Assembly: GCF_014145325.1 (NCBI RefSeq)
Contig: NZ_JACHTF010000019.1
Location: forward strand, 17,947-81,946
Reading direction: 5' to 3'
Origin: Marilutibacter spongiae
GTDB taxonomy: Bacteria > Pseudomonadota > Gammaproteobacteria > Xanthomonadales > Xanthomonadaceae
DNA: 64,000 nucleotides
Shown: positions 20,268-32,291 of the stretch, one piece after another
Position numbering within the stretch: position 1 is the first letter of the stretch
Layout: each line of letters starts with the position of its first letter
Translations under genes and position numbers: made by a program
The notes under the pieces: generated by a model
The model's input: the letters and a program-made list of their open reading frames with translations, nothing else
Told to the model about the DNA's origin: nothing
The model's database searches: none

Positions 20268-20273
20268 TATAAT
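20268..20273 (+). promoter_or_regulatory. Candidate -10 box of sucA
   Basis: A perfect TATAAT at 20268-20273, 82 bp before the sucA GTG start. I see no good -35 at 16-18 bp, so an activator may be needed if this is the promoter. Confidence 0.45.
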
Positions 20274-20354
20274 TCCGTGTCTTGGCCCCCGTTAATGTCT
20301 CCGCACGCGTTCGACGCGGGCTGCCCCCCTCCCCTAGAGTTTCCCGATGCCATC

Positions 20355-23180
20355 GTGGATAGCCTCCTAAAGCAGTTTTCCCAGTCGTCGCAGCTCGGCG
20401 CAAACGCCGCCTACATCGAAGACCTGTACGAGCAGTACCTGGTCGATCCCGACAGCGTCGGGGCCAAATGGAAGGCTTACTTCGATGACTTCAAGGGCCG
20501 CGAGGCCGGGGACGTGCCGCACTCGGCCGTGCTCGACAGCATCGCCGAGGCCGGCCGACGCGCCGCCCGCGGCGCCGCCGCTTCCGGGATGGGCGACGAA
20601 CGCGAGCGTTCGGTCGGCCGCCTGATCACCGCCTACCGGTCGCGCGGCCACCTCGCCGCCGAACTCGACCCGCTGGGCCTGTTCGAGAAGCCCGACGCGC
20701 CGGACCTGGACCTGCCGTTCCACCGCCTGAACAAGAGCGACTTCCCGGCCGAGTTCAGCACCGGCGGCGTCGCCGGCAAGGAACGCATGAAGCTGGGCGA
20801 CCTGCTCGACCTGCTCAAGGCGACCTACACCGGCCCCATCGGCGCCGAGTTCATGCACATCTCCGACGCCGAGCAGCGCCGCTGGGTGTACGAGCGCCTG
20901 GAGAAGGCCGGCGGCAAGTACGGCCGCAGCAGCGAGGACAAGAAGCGCATCCTCGAGCGCCTGACTGCCGCCGAAGGCCTGGAACGCTACCTGGGCACCA
21001 AGTACGTGGGCCAGAAGCGCTTCTCGCTGGAAGGCGGCGACGCGCTGATCCCGCTGATGGACACCATGATCCGCCGCGCCGGCTCCAACGGCGTGCAGGA
21101 CATCATCATGGGCATGGCCCACCGCGGCCGCCTCAACGTGCTGGTCAACACGCTCGGCAAGCCGCCGCGCCAGTTGTTCGACGAGTTCGAAGGCAAGTTC
21201 GAGCACGTCCAGGACGACCGCGCCCACACCGGCGACGTGAAGTACCACATGGGCTTCTCGGCCGACATCGCCACGCCCGGCGGTCCGGTGCACCTGGCGC
21301 TGGCGTTCAACCCCTCCCACCTGGAGATCGTCGACCCGGTGGTCGCCGGCAGCGTGCGTTCGCGCCAGGTCCGCCGCGGCGAGAACGGCCGCGCGCAGGT
21401 GCTGCCGGTACTGATGCACGGCGACGCCGCGTTCGCCGGCCAGGGCGTGGTGATGGAGCTGCTGCAGATGTCGCAGGCCCGCGGCTTCGCGGTCGGCGGC
21501 ACCGTGCACATCGTCATCAACAACCAGGTCGGCTTCACCACCAGCGACCGCCAGGACGCGCGCTCCACGTTGTACTGCACCGACGTCGCCAAGATGGTCG
21601 GCGCGCCCGTGCTGCACGTGAACGGCGACGACCCGGAGGCCGTGGTCTTCTGCGCCGAGCTGGCGCTGGACTTCCGCAACACCTTCGGCCGCGACGTGGT
21701 CATCGACCTGGTCTGCTACCGCCGCCACGGCCACAACGAGGCCGACGAGCCGGCGGCCACCCAGCCGCTGATGTACCAGAAGATCCGCAAGCACCCGACG
21801 CCGCGCACGATGTACGCCGAGCGCCTGGTCGCCGAGGGCACGGTGAGCGCGGACGAGGCCCAGGCCCTGGTCGACGCCTGCCGCGACCGCCTGGACGCCG
21901 GCGAAGTCGCCACCGAGCTGGCCGAGACCAAGTCCGACGAGTTCACCATCGACTGGCCGACCTTCCTCAAGGGCAAGCTCAGCGACCCGGTCGACACCAC
22001 CTTCGACGGCAAGGAGCTGCGCCGCCTCGCCGGGGTGATCAACGACATCCCCGACGAGGTCAAGCTGCATCCGCGCGTGGCCAAGATCTACGAGGACCGT
22101 CGCAAGATGGCCGCCGGCGATCTGTCGGGCGACTGGGGCTTCGCCGAGAACCTCGCCTACGCGACCCTGCTCGAGGACGGCTACAAGCTGCGCCTGGTCG
22201 GCCAGGACTGCGGCCGCGGCACCTTCTTCCACCGCCACGCGATCCTGCACGAGCAGACCACCGACGAGTACATCCTGCCGCTGCGCCGGCTGGTGGACAC
22301 GCCCTCGGACGTGACCATCATCGACTCGCTGCTCAGCGAGGAGGCGGTGATGGGCTTCGAGTACGGCTACTCGACCACCGACCCGATGACGCTGGACATC
22401 TGGGAAGCCCAGTTCGGCGACTTCGCCAACGGCGCGCAGGTCGTGATCGACCAGTTCCTGTCCTCCGGCGAGGCCAAGTGGAGCCGCCTGTGCGGCCTGG
22501 CGCTGTTCCTGCCGCACGGCTACGAAGGCCAGGGCCCCGAGCACAGCTCGGCGCGGCTCGAGCGCTTCCTGCAGCTGTGCGCGCTCGACAACATGATCGT
22601 CTGCACGCCGACCACGCCGGCGCAGGCCTACCACATGATCCGCCGCCAGATGCACATGACCACGCGCAAGCCGCTGGTGGTCATGACGCCCAAGTCGCTG
22701 CTGCGCCACAAGCTGGCCGTGTCGACGCTGGACGAGCTGGCCAAGGGCGGGTTCCAGCAGCTCATCCCGGACAACGACGCCGACCCGAAGAAGGTCAAGC
22801 GCGTGGTGGTCTGCGGCGGCAAGGTCTACTACGACCTGCTCGAGCAGGCGCGCAAGGACGAACTCGACGACGTCGCGATCGTGCGCGTCGAGCAGCTCTA
22901 CCCGTTCCCGCGCGAGCTGCTGTCGGCCGAGCTCAAGCGCTTCGGCAAGGCCACCGACGTGGTCTGGTGCCAGGAAGAGCCGCAGAACCAGGGCGCGTGG
23001 TACCAGATCCGCCACCACCTGACGCACTGCCTGCAGGGCAAGCAGGCGCTCCACTACGCCGGCCGCCTGCGCTCGCCTTCACCGGCGGCGGGGCATTATG
23101 CCGACCATGTCGCCGAGCAGGCCCAGCTCGTCGCCGATGCGCTGACCAACCCGCTGCAGGGCGACGCCAGCCCCGAATGA
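20355..23180 (+). CDS. sucA: 2-Oxoglutarate dehydrogenase E1 component
   Basis: ThDP-dependent decarboxylation of 2-oxoglutarate and transfer of the succinyl group to SucB. I place the start at GTG 20355, giving [34 protein letters not shown], the family N-terminus, and 941 residues (E. coli 933); the open frame back to 20277 adds an uncharacteristic Pro-rich leader. Signatures: [25 protein letters not shown] and the ThDP/Mg region [39 protein letters not shown]. sucB follows 70 bp downstream. Confidence 0.95.
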   Translation: MDSLLKQFSQSSQLGANAAYIEDLYEQYLVDPDSVGAKWKAYFDDFKGREAGDVPHSAVLDSIAEAGRRAARGAAASGMGDERERSVGRLITAYRSRGHLAAELDPLGLFEKPDAPDLDLPFHRLNKSDFPAEFSTGGVAGKERMKLGDLLDLLKATYTGPIGAEFMHISDAEQRRWVYERLEKAGGKYGRSSEDKKRILERLTAAEGLERYLGTKYVGQKRFSLEGGDALIPLMDTMIRRAGSNGVQDIIMGMAHRGRLNVLVNTLGKPPRQLFDEFEGKFEHVQDDRAHTGDVKYHMGFSADIATPGGPVHLALAFNPSHLEIVDPVVAGSVRSRQVRRGENGRAQVLPVLMHGDAAFAGQGVVMELLQMSQARGFAVGGTVHIVINNQVGFTTSDRQDARSTLYCTDVAKMVGAPVLHVNGDDPEAVVFCAELALDFRNTFGRDVVIDLVCYRRHGHNEADEPAATQPLMYQKIRKHPTPRTMYAERLVAEGTVSADEAQALVDACRDRLDAGEVATELAETKSDEFTIDWPTFLKGKLSDPVDTTFDGKELRRLAGVINDIPDEVKLHPRVAKIYEDRRKMAAGDLSGDWGFAENLAYATLLEDGYKLRLVGQDCGRGTFFHRHAILHEQTTDEYILPLRRLVDTPSDVTIIDSLLSEEAVMGFEYGYSTTDPMTLDIWEAQFGDFANGAQVVIDQFLSSGEAKWSRLCGLALFLPHGYEGQGPEHSSARLERFLQLCALDNMIVCTPTTPAQAYHMIRRQMHMTTRKPLVVMTPKSLLRHKLAVSTLDELAKGGFQQLIPDNDADPKKVKRVVVCGGKVYYDLLEQARKDELDDVAIVRVEQLYPFPRELLSAELKRFGKATDVVWCQEEPQNQGAWYQIRHHLTHCLQGKQALHYAGRLRSPSPAAGHYADHVAEQAQLVADALTNPLQGDASPE

Positions 23181-23250
23181 CGCGGGCCCGGCCCGCGTCC
23201 CATCCCCCGCCACACGACATTCCATCTACGCAATCCAGGATGCCCGCCCC

Positions 23251-24474
23251 ATGAGCACCGAGATCAAAGTTCCGGTACTGCCCGAGTCCGTCTCCGACGC
23301 CACCATCGCCACCTGGCACAAGAAGCCGGGCGACGCGGTGAAGCGCGACGAGAACCTGGTGGACCTCGAGACCGACAAGGTCGTGCTCGAAGTGCCCTCG
23401 CCGGTCGACGGCGTGCTCAAGGAGATCAAGTTCAACGAGGGCGACACCGTCACCAGCGAGCAGATCCTGGGCCTGGTCGAGGAAGGCGCCGCCGCCGAGG
23501 CCGCGCCGCCCGCGCAGAGCAAGAGCGCCGAGCAGGAGGCCCGCAAGCAGGAGGCCGACGCCAAGCCGGTTCAGCCCAAGGCCGAGGCCGCCAGGGCCAG
23601 CGCGCCGAAGGCCGCCGGCAAGACCGACGACCTGCCGCCGGGCGCGCGCTTCACCGCCGTCAGCCAGGGCATCGACCCGGCCGGCGTCGAGGGCACCGGC
23701 CGTCGCGGCGCGGTGACCAAGGAAGACCTGCTCAACTACGCCCGCAACGGCGGCGTCGGCCAGGCCGGCGGCGCGCGTCCGGAAGAGCGCGTGCCGATGA
23801 CCCGCATGCGCAAGCGCATCGCCGAGCGCCTGATGCAGTCGAAGGAATCGATCGCCATGCTGACCTCGTTCAACGAGGTCAACCTGGGCAAGGTCATGGC
23901 CATGCGCAAGCAGCTGGGCGAGGCCTTCCAGAAGGAGCACGGCATCAAGCTCGGTTTCATGAGCTTCTTCGCCAAGGCCGCCGCCAACGCCCTCGCCCGC
24001 CACCCGGCGGTCAACGCCTCGGTCGACGGCGACGACATCATCTACCACGGTTACGCCGACATCTCGATCGCGGTGTCGACCGACAAGGGCCTGGTCACGC
24101 CGGTGCTGCGCAACGTCGAGCGCATGGGCTTCGCCGAGGTCGAGCAGGGCATCGCCGACTTCGCGACCAAGGCGCGCGACGGCAAGCTCTCGCTGGACGA
24201 CCTGCAGGGCGGCACCTTCACCATCACCAACGGCGGCACCTTCGGCTCGCTGATGTCGACCCCGATCGTCAACCCGCCGCAGTCCGCCATCCTCGGCATG
24301 CACGCCATCAAGGAGCGCGCGATCGTGGAGAACGGGCAGGTCGTCGCCGCGCCGATGATGTACATCGCGCTGAGCTACGACCACCGCATCATCGACGGCA
24401 AGGACGCGGTGCTGTTCCTGGTCGACATCAAGAACCAGCTCGAGAACCCGCACCGCATGCTGCTGGGCATGTAG
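23251..24474 (+). CDS. sucB: Dihydrolipoyllysine-residue succinyltransferase (E2)
   Basis: Core of the 2-oxoglutarate dehydrogenase complex. The 407 residues comprise one lipoyl domain (1-75, lipoylated K43 in [12 protein letters not shown]), an Ala/Pro/Lys-rich hinge, the peripheral subunit-binding domain ([24 protein letters not shown]) and the catalytic acyltransferase domain with H378 and D382 in [13 protein letters not shown]. It lies between sucA and lpdA in the usual order. Confidence 0.96.
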   Translation: MSTEIKVPVLPESVSDATIATWHKKPGDAVKRDENLVDLETDKVVLEVPSPVDGVLKEIKFNEGDTVTSEQILGLVEEGAAAEAAPPAQSKSAEQEARKQEADAKPVQPKAEAARASAPKAAGKTDDLPPGARFTAVSQGIDPAGVEGTGRRGAVTKEDLLNYARNGGVGQAGGARPEERVPMTRMRKRIAERLMQSKESIAMLTSFNEVNLGKVMAMRKQLGEAFQKEHGIKLGFMSFFAKAAANALARHPAVNASVDGDDIIYHGYADISIAVSTDKGLVTPVLRNVERMGFAEVEQGIADFATKARDGKLSLDDLQGGTFTITNGGTFGSLMSTPIVNPPQSAILGMHAIKERAIVENGQVVAAPMMYIALSYDHRIIDGKDAVLFLVDIKNQLENPHRMLLGM

Positions 24475-26103
<1,629 letters not shown>

Positions 26104-26107
26104 GCCC

Positions 26108-26175
26108 GTCCGGAGCCTCGCTCCGGACGCGACCCCACGAAGCCGCCTCGACGTCCAGCGCCGCAGGCGGCTTCG
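26108..26175 (+). terminator. Two consecutive hairpins after lpdA
   Basis: Hairpin 1: GTCCGGAG (26108-26115) / CTCCGGAC (26121-26128), loop CCTCG. Hairpin 2: CGAAGCCGCCT (26138-26148) / AGGCGGCTTCG (26165-26175), loop 16. Hairpin 2 is followed by TCATT only. Together they plausibly end the sucAB-lpdA transcript. Confidence 0.65.
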
Positions 26176-26193
26176 TCATTCGAGGCCCTCGCG

Positions 26194-27051
26194 ATGTCCG
26201 ACCCCCGCCCGATCCGAAACGTGTCCGACACCGCGCTATGGGTCGCGATCTACCGGGCGATGGAAAGCGAGCGGCCCGACGCGCACTTCCGCGACCCCTT
26301 TGCCCGCCGCCTGGGCGGCGAACGCGGCGAGGCGATCGTCCGCTCGATGCCCAAGGGCACGTCGATGAGTTGGCCGATGGTGGTGCGCACCGCCGTCATG
26401 GACGAATTGCTGCTCGCGGCGATCGACGACGGCGTGACCACCGTCCTCAACCTCGCCGCCGGCCTCGATGCCCGCCCCTGGCGCCTGGACCTGCCGCCGA
26501 CCCTGCGCTGGCTGCACGTCGACCTGCCGGACATGGTCGAGTACTTCCGCGGCCACATGGCCGGCGAGACCCCGCGCTGCGAGGTCGAGTTCATCGCCGC
26601 CGACCTGCGCGAAGCCGGTCCGCGACGCGCGGCCATCGCCCGCGCCCTGGGCCACGGCCCGGTGCTGGCGATCACCGAGGGCCTGCTGGTCTACCTGGAG
26701 AGCGAACAGGTCGCCGAACTCGCGCGCGAGATCCATACCCTCGGCCAGGGCACCCTGTGGCTGAGCGACCTGGCCTCGCCAAGGCTGCTGCGGATGCTGG
26801 CGCGCAACTGGCAGCGCAACCTGCAGCAGGGCAACGCGCCCTTCCGCTTCGGGCCGGAGGAGAACACCGGCTTCTTCGCGCCCCTGGGCTGGCGCGAACT
26901 GGCGTTCCGCTCGACCTGGGCGGAGGCCCTGCGCCTGAAGCGCACCATGCGCGGCGCATGGATGTGGCAACTGCTTTCGCACCTGCAGTCGGCGAAGCAG
27001 CGCGATGCCATGCACCGCATGTCCGGGATCATGCTGTTGGAGGCCGAATGA
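26194..27051 (+). CDS. Class I SAM-dependent methyltransferase (leucine carboxyl methyltransferase-like family)
   Basis: The 285-residue protein belongs to the LCM/PPM-type O-methyltransferases: N-terminal SDTALWVAIYRAMESERPDAHFRDPFARRL, SAM motif VLNLAAGLDARPWRLDLPP, post-motif WLHVDLPDMVEY and TEGLLVYLESEQV. Bacterial members methylate small acids or secondary metabolites; the substrate is unknown. Its stop codon overlaps the start of the LOG gene (ATGA), so the pair is coupled. Confidence 0.87.
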   Translation: MSDPRPIRNVSDTALWVAIYRAMESERPDAHFRDPFARRLGGERGEAIVRSMPKGTSMSWPMVVRTAVMDELLLAAIDDGVTTVLNLAAGLDARPWRLDLPPTLRWLHVDLPDMVEYFRGHMAGETPRCEVEFIAADLREAGPRRAAIARALGHGPVLAITEGLLVYLESEQVAELAREIHTLGQGTLWLSDLASPRLLRMLARNWQRNLQQGNAPFRFGPEENTGFFAPLGWRELAFRSTWAEALRLKRTMRGAWMWQLLSHLQSAKQRDAMHRMSGIMLLEAE

Positions 27052-27647
27052 AACCACGCACGCTCTGCGTCTATTGCGGATCGAACTCCGGTTCGCGACC
27101 CGCCTACACCGAACGCGCCATCGCCCTGGGCACGCGCCTGGCCGCCGATGGCATCGGCCTGGTCTACGGTGGCGGCAACGTCGGCCTGATGGGCGCCGTC
27201 GCCGACGCGGTGCTCGAGGCCGGTGGCGAGGTCACCGGTGTGATCCCGGAGCAGCTGGTCGGCTGGGAAGTCGCGCACCGTGGCGTCACCCGTCTGGAGA
27301 TCGTGGCGAACATGCACGAGCGCAAGGCGCGCATGTTCGACATCGCCGACGGCTTCGTCGCCCTGCCCGGCGGCTTCGGCACGCTGGACGAGATGTTCGA
27401 GATGCTCACCTGGCGCCAGCTGGGGATCGGCAACAAACCCTGCGCCTTCCTCGATGTCGAGGGTTTCTACGCGCCGCTGGTGGCGATGATCGACCGCATG
27501 GTCGACGAACGCTTCCTGCACCCCGACCAGCGCGCCGACCTGTGGCACGGCGACGACCTCGACGCCATGCTCGCGTGGATGCAGGACTACCGCCCGGCGC
27601 AGGCGGACAAATGGATGGACGAAAAGCGGCGCGGTTCGCTGCGTTGA
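27048..27647 (+). CDS. LOG-family nucleotide 5'-monophosphate phosphoribohydrolase
   Basis: 199 residues with the Rossmann-like LOG fold: CVYCGSNSGSRPAY at the N-terminus, GLVYGGGNVGLMGAVADAVL and the diagnostic active-site loop ALPGGFGTLDEMFEMLTWRQLG. Characterised members hydrolyse cytokinin riboside 5'-monophosphates or related nucleotides, such as AMP, to base plus ribose 5-phosphate. The native bacterial substrate is often uncertain. It is translationally coupled to the methyltransferase upstream. Confidence 0.9.
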   Translation: MKPRTLCVYCGSNSGSRPAYTERAIALGTRLAADGIGLVYGGGNVGLMGAVADAVLEAGGEVTGVIPEQLVGWEVAHRGVTRLEIVANMHERKARMFDIADGFVALPGGFGTLDEMFEMLTWRQLGIGNKPCAFLDVEGFYAPLVAMIDRMVDERFLHPDQRADLWHGDDLDAMLAWMQDYRPAQADKWMDEKRRGSLR

Positions 27648-27779
27648 GGCGGTGCGGGTTCGAACCTCGCCGCACGCACGCATTTTCATCGGTCGCCCAA
27701 GCGCCCGCCTCAGGCTGGATCCCAGCGTTCGCTGGGGTGAGGCAAGGCCGTTTGCGCGGCACCGCCGCGCGGTCTTGCC

Positions 27780-27861
27780 GAACGCCCGGCGCGCCGCGCC
27801 GGGCCGGGGGCCAAGTCTAATGCAAAGGCTAGATCCCAGCGTTCGCTGGAATGACGATCAA
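27780..27861. repeat. 82-bp direct repeat flanking the GIY-YIG gene, left copy
   Basis: Runs from GAACGCCCGGCGCGC through CAAGTC, AATGCAAAGGCT and module C to GACGATCAA. The right copy is 28402-28484. Differences are a handful of substitutions plus one base in the G/C run after the GC palindrome. Confidence 0.88.
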
Positions 27862-27945
27862 GAGCAGAAGCAAAGGCAAGAACAAAGGCAAAGGAAAGAA
27901 ACAAAAACAAGGACAAAGGCAAAGGCAAAGGCAGAGGCTGGCCAA
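27853..27945. repeat. A-rich degenerate hexamer tract (AAAGGC-type)
   Basis: About 90 bp of almost pure purine with interspersed C, built from units such as AAAGGC, AAAGAA and CAAGGA. It is bracketed by module C copies in opposite orientation (27834-27851 and 27961-27978). A shorter relative (GATCAAAGGCAAAAAGCGAAAG) follows the right-hand direct repeat at about 28479-28499. Confidence 0.8.
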
Positions 27946-27960
27946 GCGAATGTCCCGTCA

Positions 27961-27978
27961 TCCCAGCGAACGCTGGGA
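27961..27978. repeat. Module C, inverted copy
   Basis: Perfect 18-bp palindrome TCCCAGCG-AA-CGCTGGGA preceded by CGTCA, the reverse orientation of the copies inside the two 82-bp direct repeats. Confidence 0.88.
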
Positions 27979-28081
27979 TCCAGCTCTTGCTCCTCCACTG
28001 GCCACAGCCATTCGTTCCACCTTGTTTCGCGTCGAGTGCTATCGTCGCGTCTGTCGACGACAGGTCTCCAAGGAGGGAGCC

Positions 28082-28369
28082 ATGAAGCACCCTTGTGTGT
28101 ACATGCTGGCCAGCGACCACCACGGCACGCTTTACGTGGGGGTGACTTCAAACCTTCTCACTCGTGTCTGGCAGCACCGGAACGACGTGACAGAGGGTTT
28201 CACGCGGAAGTACGGTGTCCATGACCTCGTGTGGTTCGAATCTCACGAGAGCATGGCGCCCGCCATCCAACGGGAGAAAACCATCAAGGCCTGGCGGCGC
28301 GAATGGAAGATCCAGCTGATCGAGGAATGCAATCCGCGGTGGCTGGACCTGTACCCCACACTTCTCTAG
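28082..28369 (+). CDS. GIY-YIG nuclease superfamily protein (YhbQ-like, small)
   Basis: 95 residues. The GIY-YIG core is represented by CVYMLASDHHGTLYVGVTSN, followed by LLTRVWQHR (the Arg at the usual position) and the Glu-containing helix AIQREKTIKAWRREWKIQLIEE ending in NPRWLDLY. Stand-alone proteins of this type are common and often multicopy in proteobacteria; their nuclease role is mostly unproven. The start ATG at 28082 has an AGGAGGGAG ribosome binding site. The gene lies between 82-bp direct repeats and may move or spread as a cassette. Confidence 0.9.
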   Translation: MKHPCVYMLASDHHGTLYVGVTSNLLTRVWQHRNDVTEGFTRKYGVHDLVWFESHESMAPAIQREKTIKAWRREWKIQLIEECNPRWLDLYPTLL

Positions 28370-28401
28370 CAGGCACGCAAGCAGTGCATCGCGGTGTTGC
28401 T

Positions 28402-28484
28402 GAATGCCCGGCGCGCTGCGCCGGGCCGCGGCGTCAAGTCCAATGCAAAGGCTGGATCCCAGCGTTCGCTGGGATGACGATCAA
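28402..28484. repeat. 82-bp direct repeat flanking the GIY-YIG gene, right copy
   Basis: 83-bp copy of 27780-27861, with module C at 28457-28474, again ending in GACGATCAA and followed by a short A-rich run. The distance between the left ends of the copies is 622 bp. Confidence 0.88.
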
Positions 28485-28635
28485 AGGCAAAAAGCGAAAG
28501 CCCATGGCCCGCTCATGCGAGATTCGCTCCAGTCCCATGGCTGGTAAAGTGCCCCCGAACGCCAGCGACACGAGGCTCCGTCCCGACCCGCTGCATGAGC
28601 CCTCTGCAGCGCCTCGCATTTCCAGGACCACCAGC

Positions 28636-29637
<1,002 letters not shown>

Positions 29638-29669
29638 GCGCCCGCCGGTCGATTTTGGCGCGAATGAAC

Positions 29670-29697
29670 TTGCGGAGTGCCCCGCCCCGGATACAAT
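29670..29697 (+). promoter_or_regulatory. Candidate promoter of the PilH-type regulator
   Basis: -35-like TTGCGG (29670-29675), 16-bp spacer, -10 TACAAT (29692-29697, five of six consensus bases), about 27 bp before the ATG. Confidence 0.55.
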
Positions 29698-29723
29698 CGT
29701 CTTCAGGTTATTGGGGGAACACC

Positions 29724-30089
29724 ATGGCGCGTATCCTGATCGTCGACGACTCTCCGTCCCAGCTGATGGGCATTCGTCGCATTGTCGAAAAGCTGGGCCA
29801 CGATGCGGTCACCGCCGAAGACGGTGCCGCCGGCGTGGAGGCGGCCAAGCGCGAGCTGCCCGACCTCGTCCTGATGGACGTGGTGATGCCCAACCTGAAC
29901 GGGTTCCAGGCGACCCGTTCGATCTGCAGGGACGCGACCACCAAGCACATCCCCGTGGTGCTGGTGACGACCAAGGACCAGGACACCGACCGCGTCTGGG
30001 GCATGCGCCAGGGCGCCAAGGCGTACATCACCAAGCCCTTCAGCGAGAACGACCTGGCGGAAGTCATCGGCCAGTTGATCCCCAACTGA
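29724..30089 (+). CDS. pilH: Single-domain response regulator, PilH type
   Basis: 121-residue CheY-like receiver with no output domain. The acidic pocket is D8/D9, the phospho-acceptor is D52 (LVLMDVVMPN), the switch residue is T82 or T83 and the conserved Lys is K104 in YITKPF. The sequence MARILIVDDSPSQLMGI is typical of PilH, the retraction-side regulator of type IV pilus twitching. The usual pilG, pilI and pilJ genes are not nearby, so it could also be another stand-alone CheY-like protein. It has its own promoter and a strong terminator. Confidence 0.82.
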   Translation: MARILIVDDSPSQLMGIRRIVEKLGHDAVTAEDGAAGVEAAKRELPDLVLMDVVMPNLNGFQATRSICRDATTKHIPVVLVTTKDQDTDRVWGMRQGAKAYITKPFSENDLAEVIGQLIPN

Positions 30090-30111
30090 GCGTCGCCTTC
30101 CTCCGACACGG

Positions 30112-30139
30112 AAAAGCCCCGGCCAGGCCGGGGCTTTTT
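30112..30139. terminator. Bidirectional rho-independent terminator
   Basis: Stem AAAAGCCCCGG (30112-30122) / CCGGGGCTTTT (30128-30138), loop CCAGG. The T-tract on the plus side and the A-run on the other allow termination of pilH (plus) and of the convergent J-protein gene (minus). Confidence 0.92.
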
Positions 30140-30156
30140 CGTTGCCGGCTACCGGC

Positions 30157-31068
30157 TCAGGCGCGGCGCCAGTCCTCGCCGAAGGCATCGCGCAGGGTGG
30201 CGTAGGCCTCGCGCTGGGCGTCGGTGGCCGGCCGTGGCGCAAGCACTTCCAGTTCGACGATCTGGTCGCCGTCGGGGCTGCCGGGCAGACCGCGGCCACG
30301 CAGGCGAAGCTTGCGCCCGGCTTCGGAGTCGGGCGGGATCTTCAGCTCCACCGCACCGCCCAGGGTCGGCACGCTGAGCGTCGCGCCCAACGCGGCCTCC
30401 CATGGGGCCAGCGGCAGCACATGGATGACGTTGCGGCCGTCGACCTCGAACTGCGGATGCGCGGCGTATTCGATTTCCAGCAGCAGGTCGCCCGCACCGC
30501 CCTGCCCCGCGAGGCGGATCACCTGGCCCTCGCGGATGCCCTTGGGCACGCGCACGTCGAGGGTCTTGTCGTTGACCGAGATCCTTACGCTGTTGCCGGT
30601 GTAGACCGTCTCCAGCGACACCGCCAGCTTGGCGCGGGTGTCGCGCGGCGGCGCCGGCCCGCGGCCCATGCCCGGACCCGGCCCGGGTCCCGCGCCACCG
30701 GGTCGGCGGCCGCGGCCGAACAGGCCCTCGAAGAAATCGCTGAAGCCACCGCCTGCGCCACCGCCGGCGAAGATCTCCTCGAAGTCGACGCCACCGTAAC
30801 CGCCGCCGCCGAAGCCGCCGGGCGGCGGTTGCACTTCGTCGCCCGGGCGGTAGCCTCGCGCGCGCAACTGGTCGTAGGCCTTGCGCTTTTCGGGGTCGCG
30901 CAGGGCCTCGTAGGCCTCGTTGACCGCCTTGAAGCGCTCCTCGGCATCGTCTTCCTTGCTGACGTCGGGGTGGTACTTGCGGGCAAGGCGCCGGTAGGCG
31001 GTCTTGATCTCCGCGTCGCCCGCGCCCGGCTCGACGCCGAGAATCTGGTAGTAATCCTTGAACTGCAT
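30157..31068 (-). CDS. cbpA: DnaJ/CbpA-type J-domain cochaperone (no zinc finger)
   Basis: The 303-residue type II J protein has a J domain at residues 5-70 with an intact HPD (33-35), a Gly/Phe-rich region rich in GGGFGGGG and GPGPG repeats (about 75-150), and two C-terminal beta domains (AKLAVSLETVYTGNSVRI through LKIPPDSEAGRKLRLRGRGLP). It lacks the four CxxCxGxG motifs of DnaJ. The start MQFKDYYQILGV at 31068 has GGAGA upstream; the open frame to 31161 is rejected. It works with Hsp70. CbpA is the closest named relative. Confidence 0.88.
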   Translation of the reverse strand: MQFKDYYQILGVEPGAGDAEIKTAYRRLARKYHPDVSKEDDAEERFKAVNEAYEALRDPEKRKAYDQLRARGYRPGDEVQPPPGGFGGGGYGGVDFEEIFAGGGAGGGFSDFFEGLFGRGRRPGGAGPGPGPGMGRGPAPPRDTRAKLAVSLETVYTGNSVRISVNDKTLDVRVPKGIREGQVIRLAGQGGAGDLLLEIEYAAHPQFEVDGRNVIHVLPLAPWEAALGATLSVPTLGGAVELKIPPDSEAGRKLRLRGRGLPGSPDGDQIVELEVLAPRPATDAQREAYATLRDAFGEDWRRA

Positions 31069-31313
31069 CCGGGTCTCCCATGCCGGCCGGCCGCGAGCGG
31101 CGGCGACCGGGGTTCCAAAATCCGTCGATGCGCGGCGGCGGCCGGGCGCATCCCGAGGCACCCATCCTACCGATCCGCCGCGAAAACGAGGTCATCACAC
31201 AGGTAGGCACGGCGCGGCCCGCTTTCAAGCCGGTCATGACCAACGGACGATGGGCCTTCACGCTGCAGCGCCTACACTGCCAGGCTCCCGCCTCCCCCAA
31301 GCAGGTACCTTGC

Positions 31314-31793
31314 ATGAGCATCCAGATCGGCGACACCCTCCCCGACACCGTGGTCCAGCGCGTCGGCGCGGAGATCGAACCCGTGCAGTCGCGCGCGGTC
31401 CTCGGCGGCGCCCGCGCGGTACTGTTCGCGGTCCCGGGGGCGTTCACCCCGACCTGTTCGGAAAAGCACCTGCCCGGCTTCGTCGAGCACTTCGGTTCGT
31501 TCCGCGACAAGGGCATCGACGTCGCCTGCCTGTCGGTCAACGACCCGTTCGTGATGCAGGCCTGGGCGCAGGACCAGCACGTCCCGGACGGACTGTCCAT
31601 GCTCGCCGACGGCAACGCCGACTTCACCCGGGCACTCGGCCTGGAACTCGACGCCACCGGCTATGGCATGGGCCTGCGCGCCAAGCGCTTCGCGCTCTAC
31701 GCCGAGGACGGCGTGGTCAAGCAGCTGTTCGTCGAAGCGCCGGGCGAATTCCGCGTCTCCTCGGCCGAACACGTGCTGGCGGAGATCGGCTGA
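31314..31793 (+). CDS. Peroxiredoxin, Prx5 type
   Basis: 159-residue thiol peroxidase that reduces H2O2 and organic peroxides. The peroxidatic Cys is C48 in PGAFTPTCSEKHLPGF; a second Cys, C72, lies in VACLSVND as in bacterial Prx5/glutaredoxin-dependent enzymes. The start ATG at 31314 gives MSIQIGDTLPDTVV. Four bases separate it from a GNAT gene, with which it probably forms an operon; it is divergent from the J-protein gene. Confidence 0.92.
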   Translation: MSIQIGDTLPDTVVQRVGAEIEPVQSRAVLGGARAVLFAVPGAFTPTCSEKHLPGFVEHFGSFRDKGIDVACLSVNDPFVMQAWAQDQHVPDGLSMLADGNADFTRALGLELDATGYGMGLRAKRFALYAEDGVVKQLFVEAPGEFRVSSAEHVLAEIG

Positions 31794-31796
31794 GCC

Positions 31797-32291
31797 ATGG
31801 CCGGGGCCGCCCCGGTCGCCGGATCGCTGCGCATCAGCACCGATCCGGCCGAACTCGACGTCGACCTGATCCACCACTTCCTCGCCACCCAGAGCACCTG
31901 GGCGCGCGGCATTCCGCGCGCGCGGGTGGAAACCTCGATCCGCCACTCCCTGTGCTTCGGCGGTTTCCTCGGCGAGGGCCAGGTCGCGTTCGCCCGCGTG
32001 ATCACCGATCGCGCGACGTTCGCCAACCTGGTCGACGTCTTCGTGCTGCCTGCCTTCCGCGGGCGCGCCTACGCGACCGCGCTGATGCAGGCCATCGACG
32101 CCCACCCCGACCTTCAGGGCCTGCGCCGGTTCACCCTGGCGACGTTCGACGCCCACGCGCTGTATCGCCGCCACGGTTTCACCGCCCCGGCGGCACCGTC
32201 GACGCTGATGGAGCGCTACGTGCCCGACATCTACGCGCGCGGCGCCCGCGCCGAGGACGGCGAGGCAGGCACCGGCCTCACCCCGGCCTGA
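31797..32291 (+). CDS. GNAT family N-acetyltransferase
   Basis: 164 residues with N-terminal LIHHFLATQSTWARGIPRARVETSI, an acetyl-CoA loop (VLPAFRGRAYATALMQAI) and the C-terminal LYRRHGF of small GNAT proteins. The N-terminal pattern (FLATQSxWARGI) is that of an uncharacterised GNAT group frequent in proteobacteria. The substrate is unknown. Its stop codon is embedded in a hairpin shared with the convergent pbpC. Confidence 0.85.
   Translation: MAGAAPVAGSLRISTDPAELDVDLIHHFLATQSTWARGIPRARVETSIRHSLCFGGFLGEGQVAFARVITDRATFANLVDVFVLPAFRGRAYATALMQAIDAHPDLQGLRRFTLATFDAHALYRRHGFTAPAAPSTLMERYVPDIYARGARAEDGEAGTGLTPA

Larger units (their letters stand above)
27648..28081. other. 434 bp gene-free repeat region before the GIY-YIG gene
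   Basis: Contains three module C palindromes (near 27718-27736, 27834-27851 and, inverted, 27961-27978), a GC palindrome (GGCGCGCCGCGCC near 27789) and an A-rich low-complexity tract (about 27853-27945) made of AAAGGC/CAAAGG-type hexamers, unlike the rest of this GC-rich window. Open frames across it are artefacts. Confidence 0.75.

Noticed and set aside
27653..27672. tRNA-like T-arm (GCGGGTTCGAACCTCGC) after the LOG gene
   Set aside because: Only a T-loop-like palindrome; no D-arm, anticodon arm or acceptor complement on either strand. Kept as a curiosity, possibly a tRNA fragment.
28231..28635. Upstream extension of the AcuI-like gene
   Set aside because: It overlaps the GIY-YIG gene in another frame and runs through the right direct repeat; the MDR family start is at 28636.
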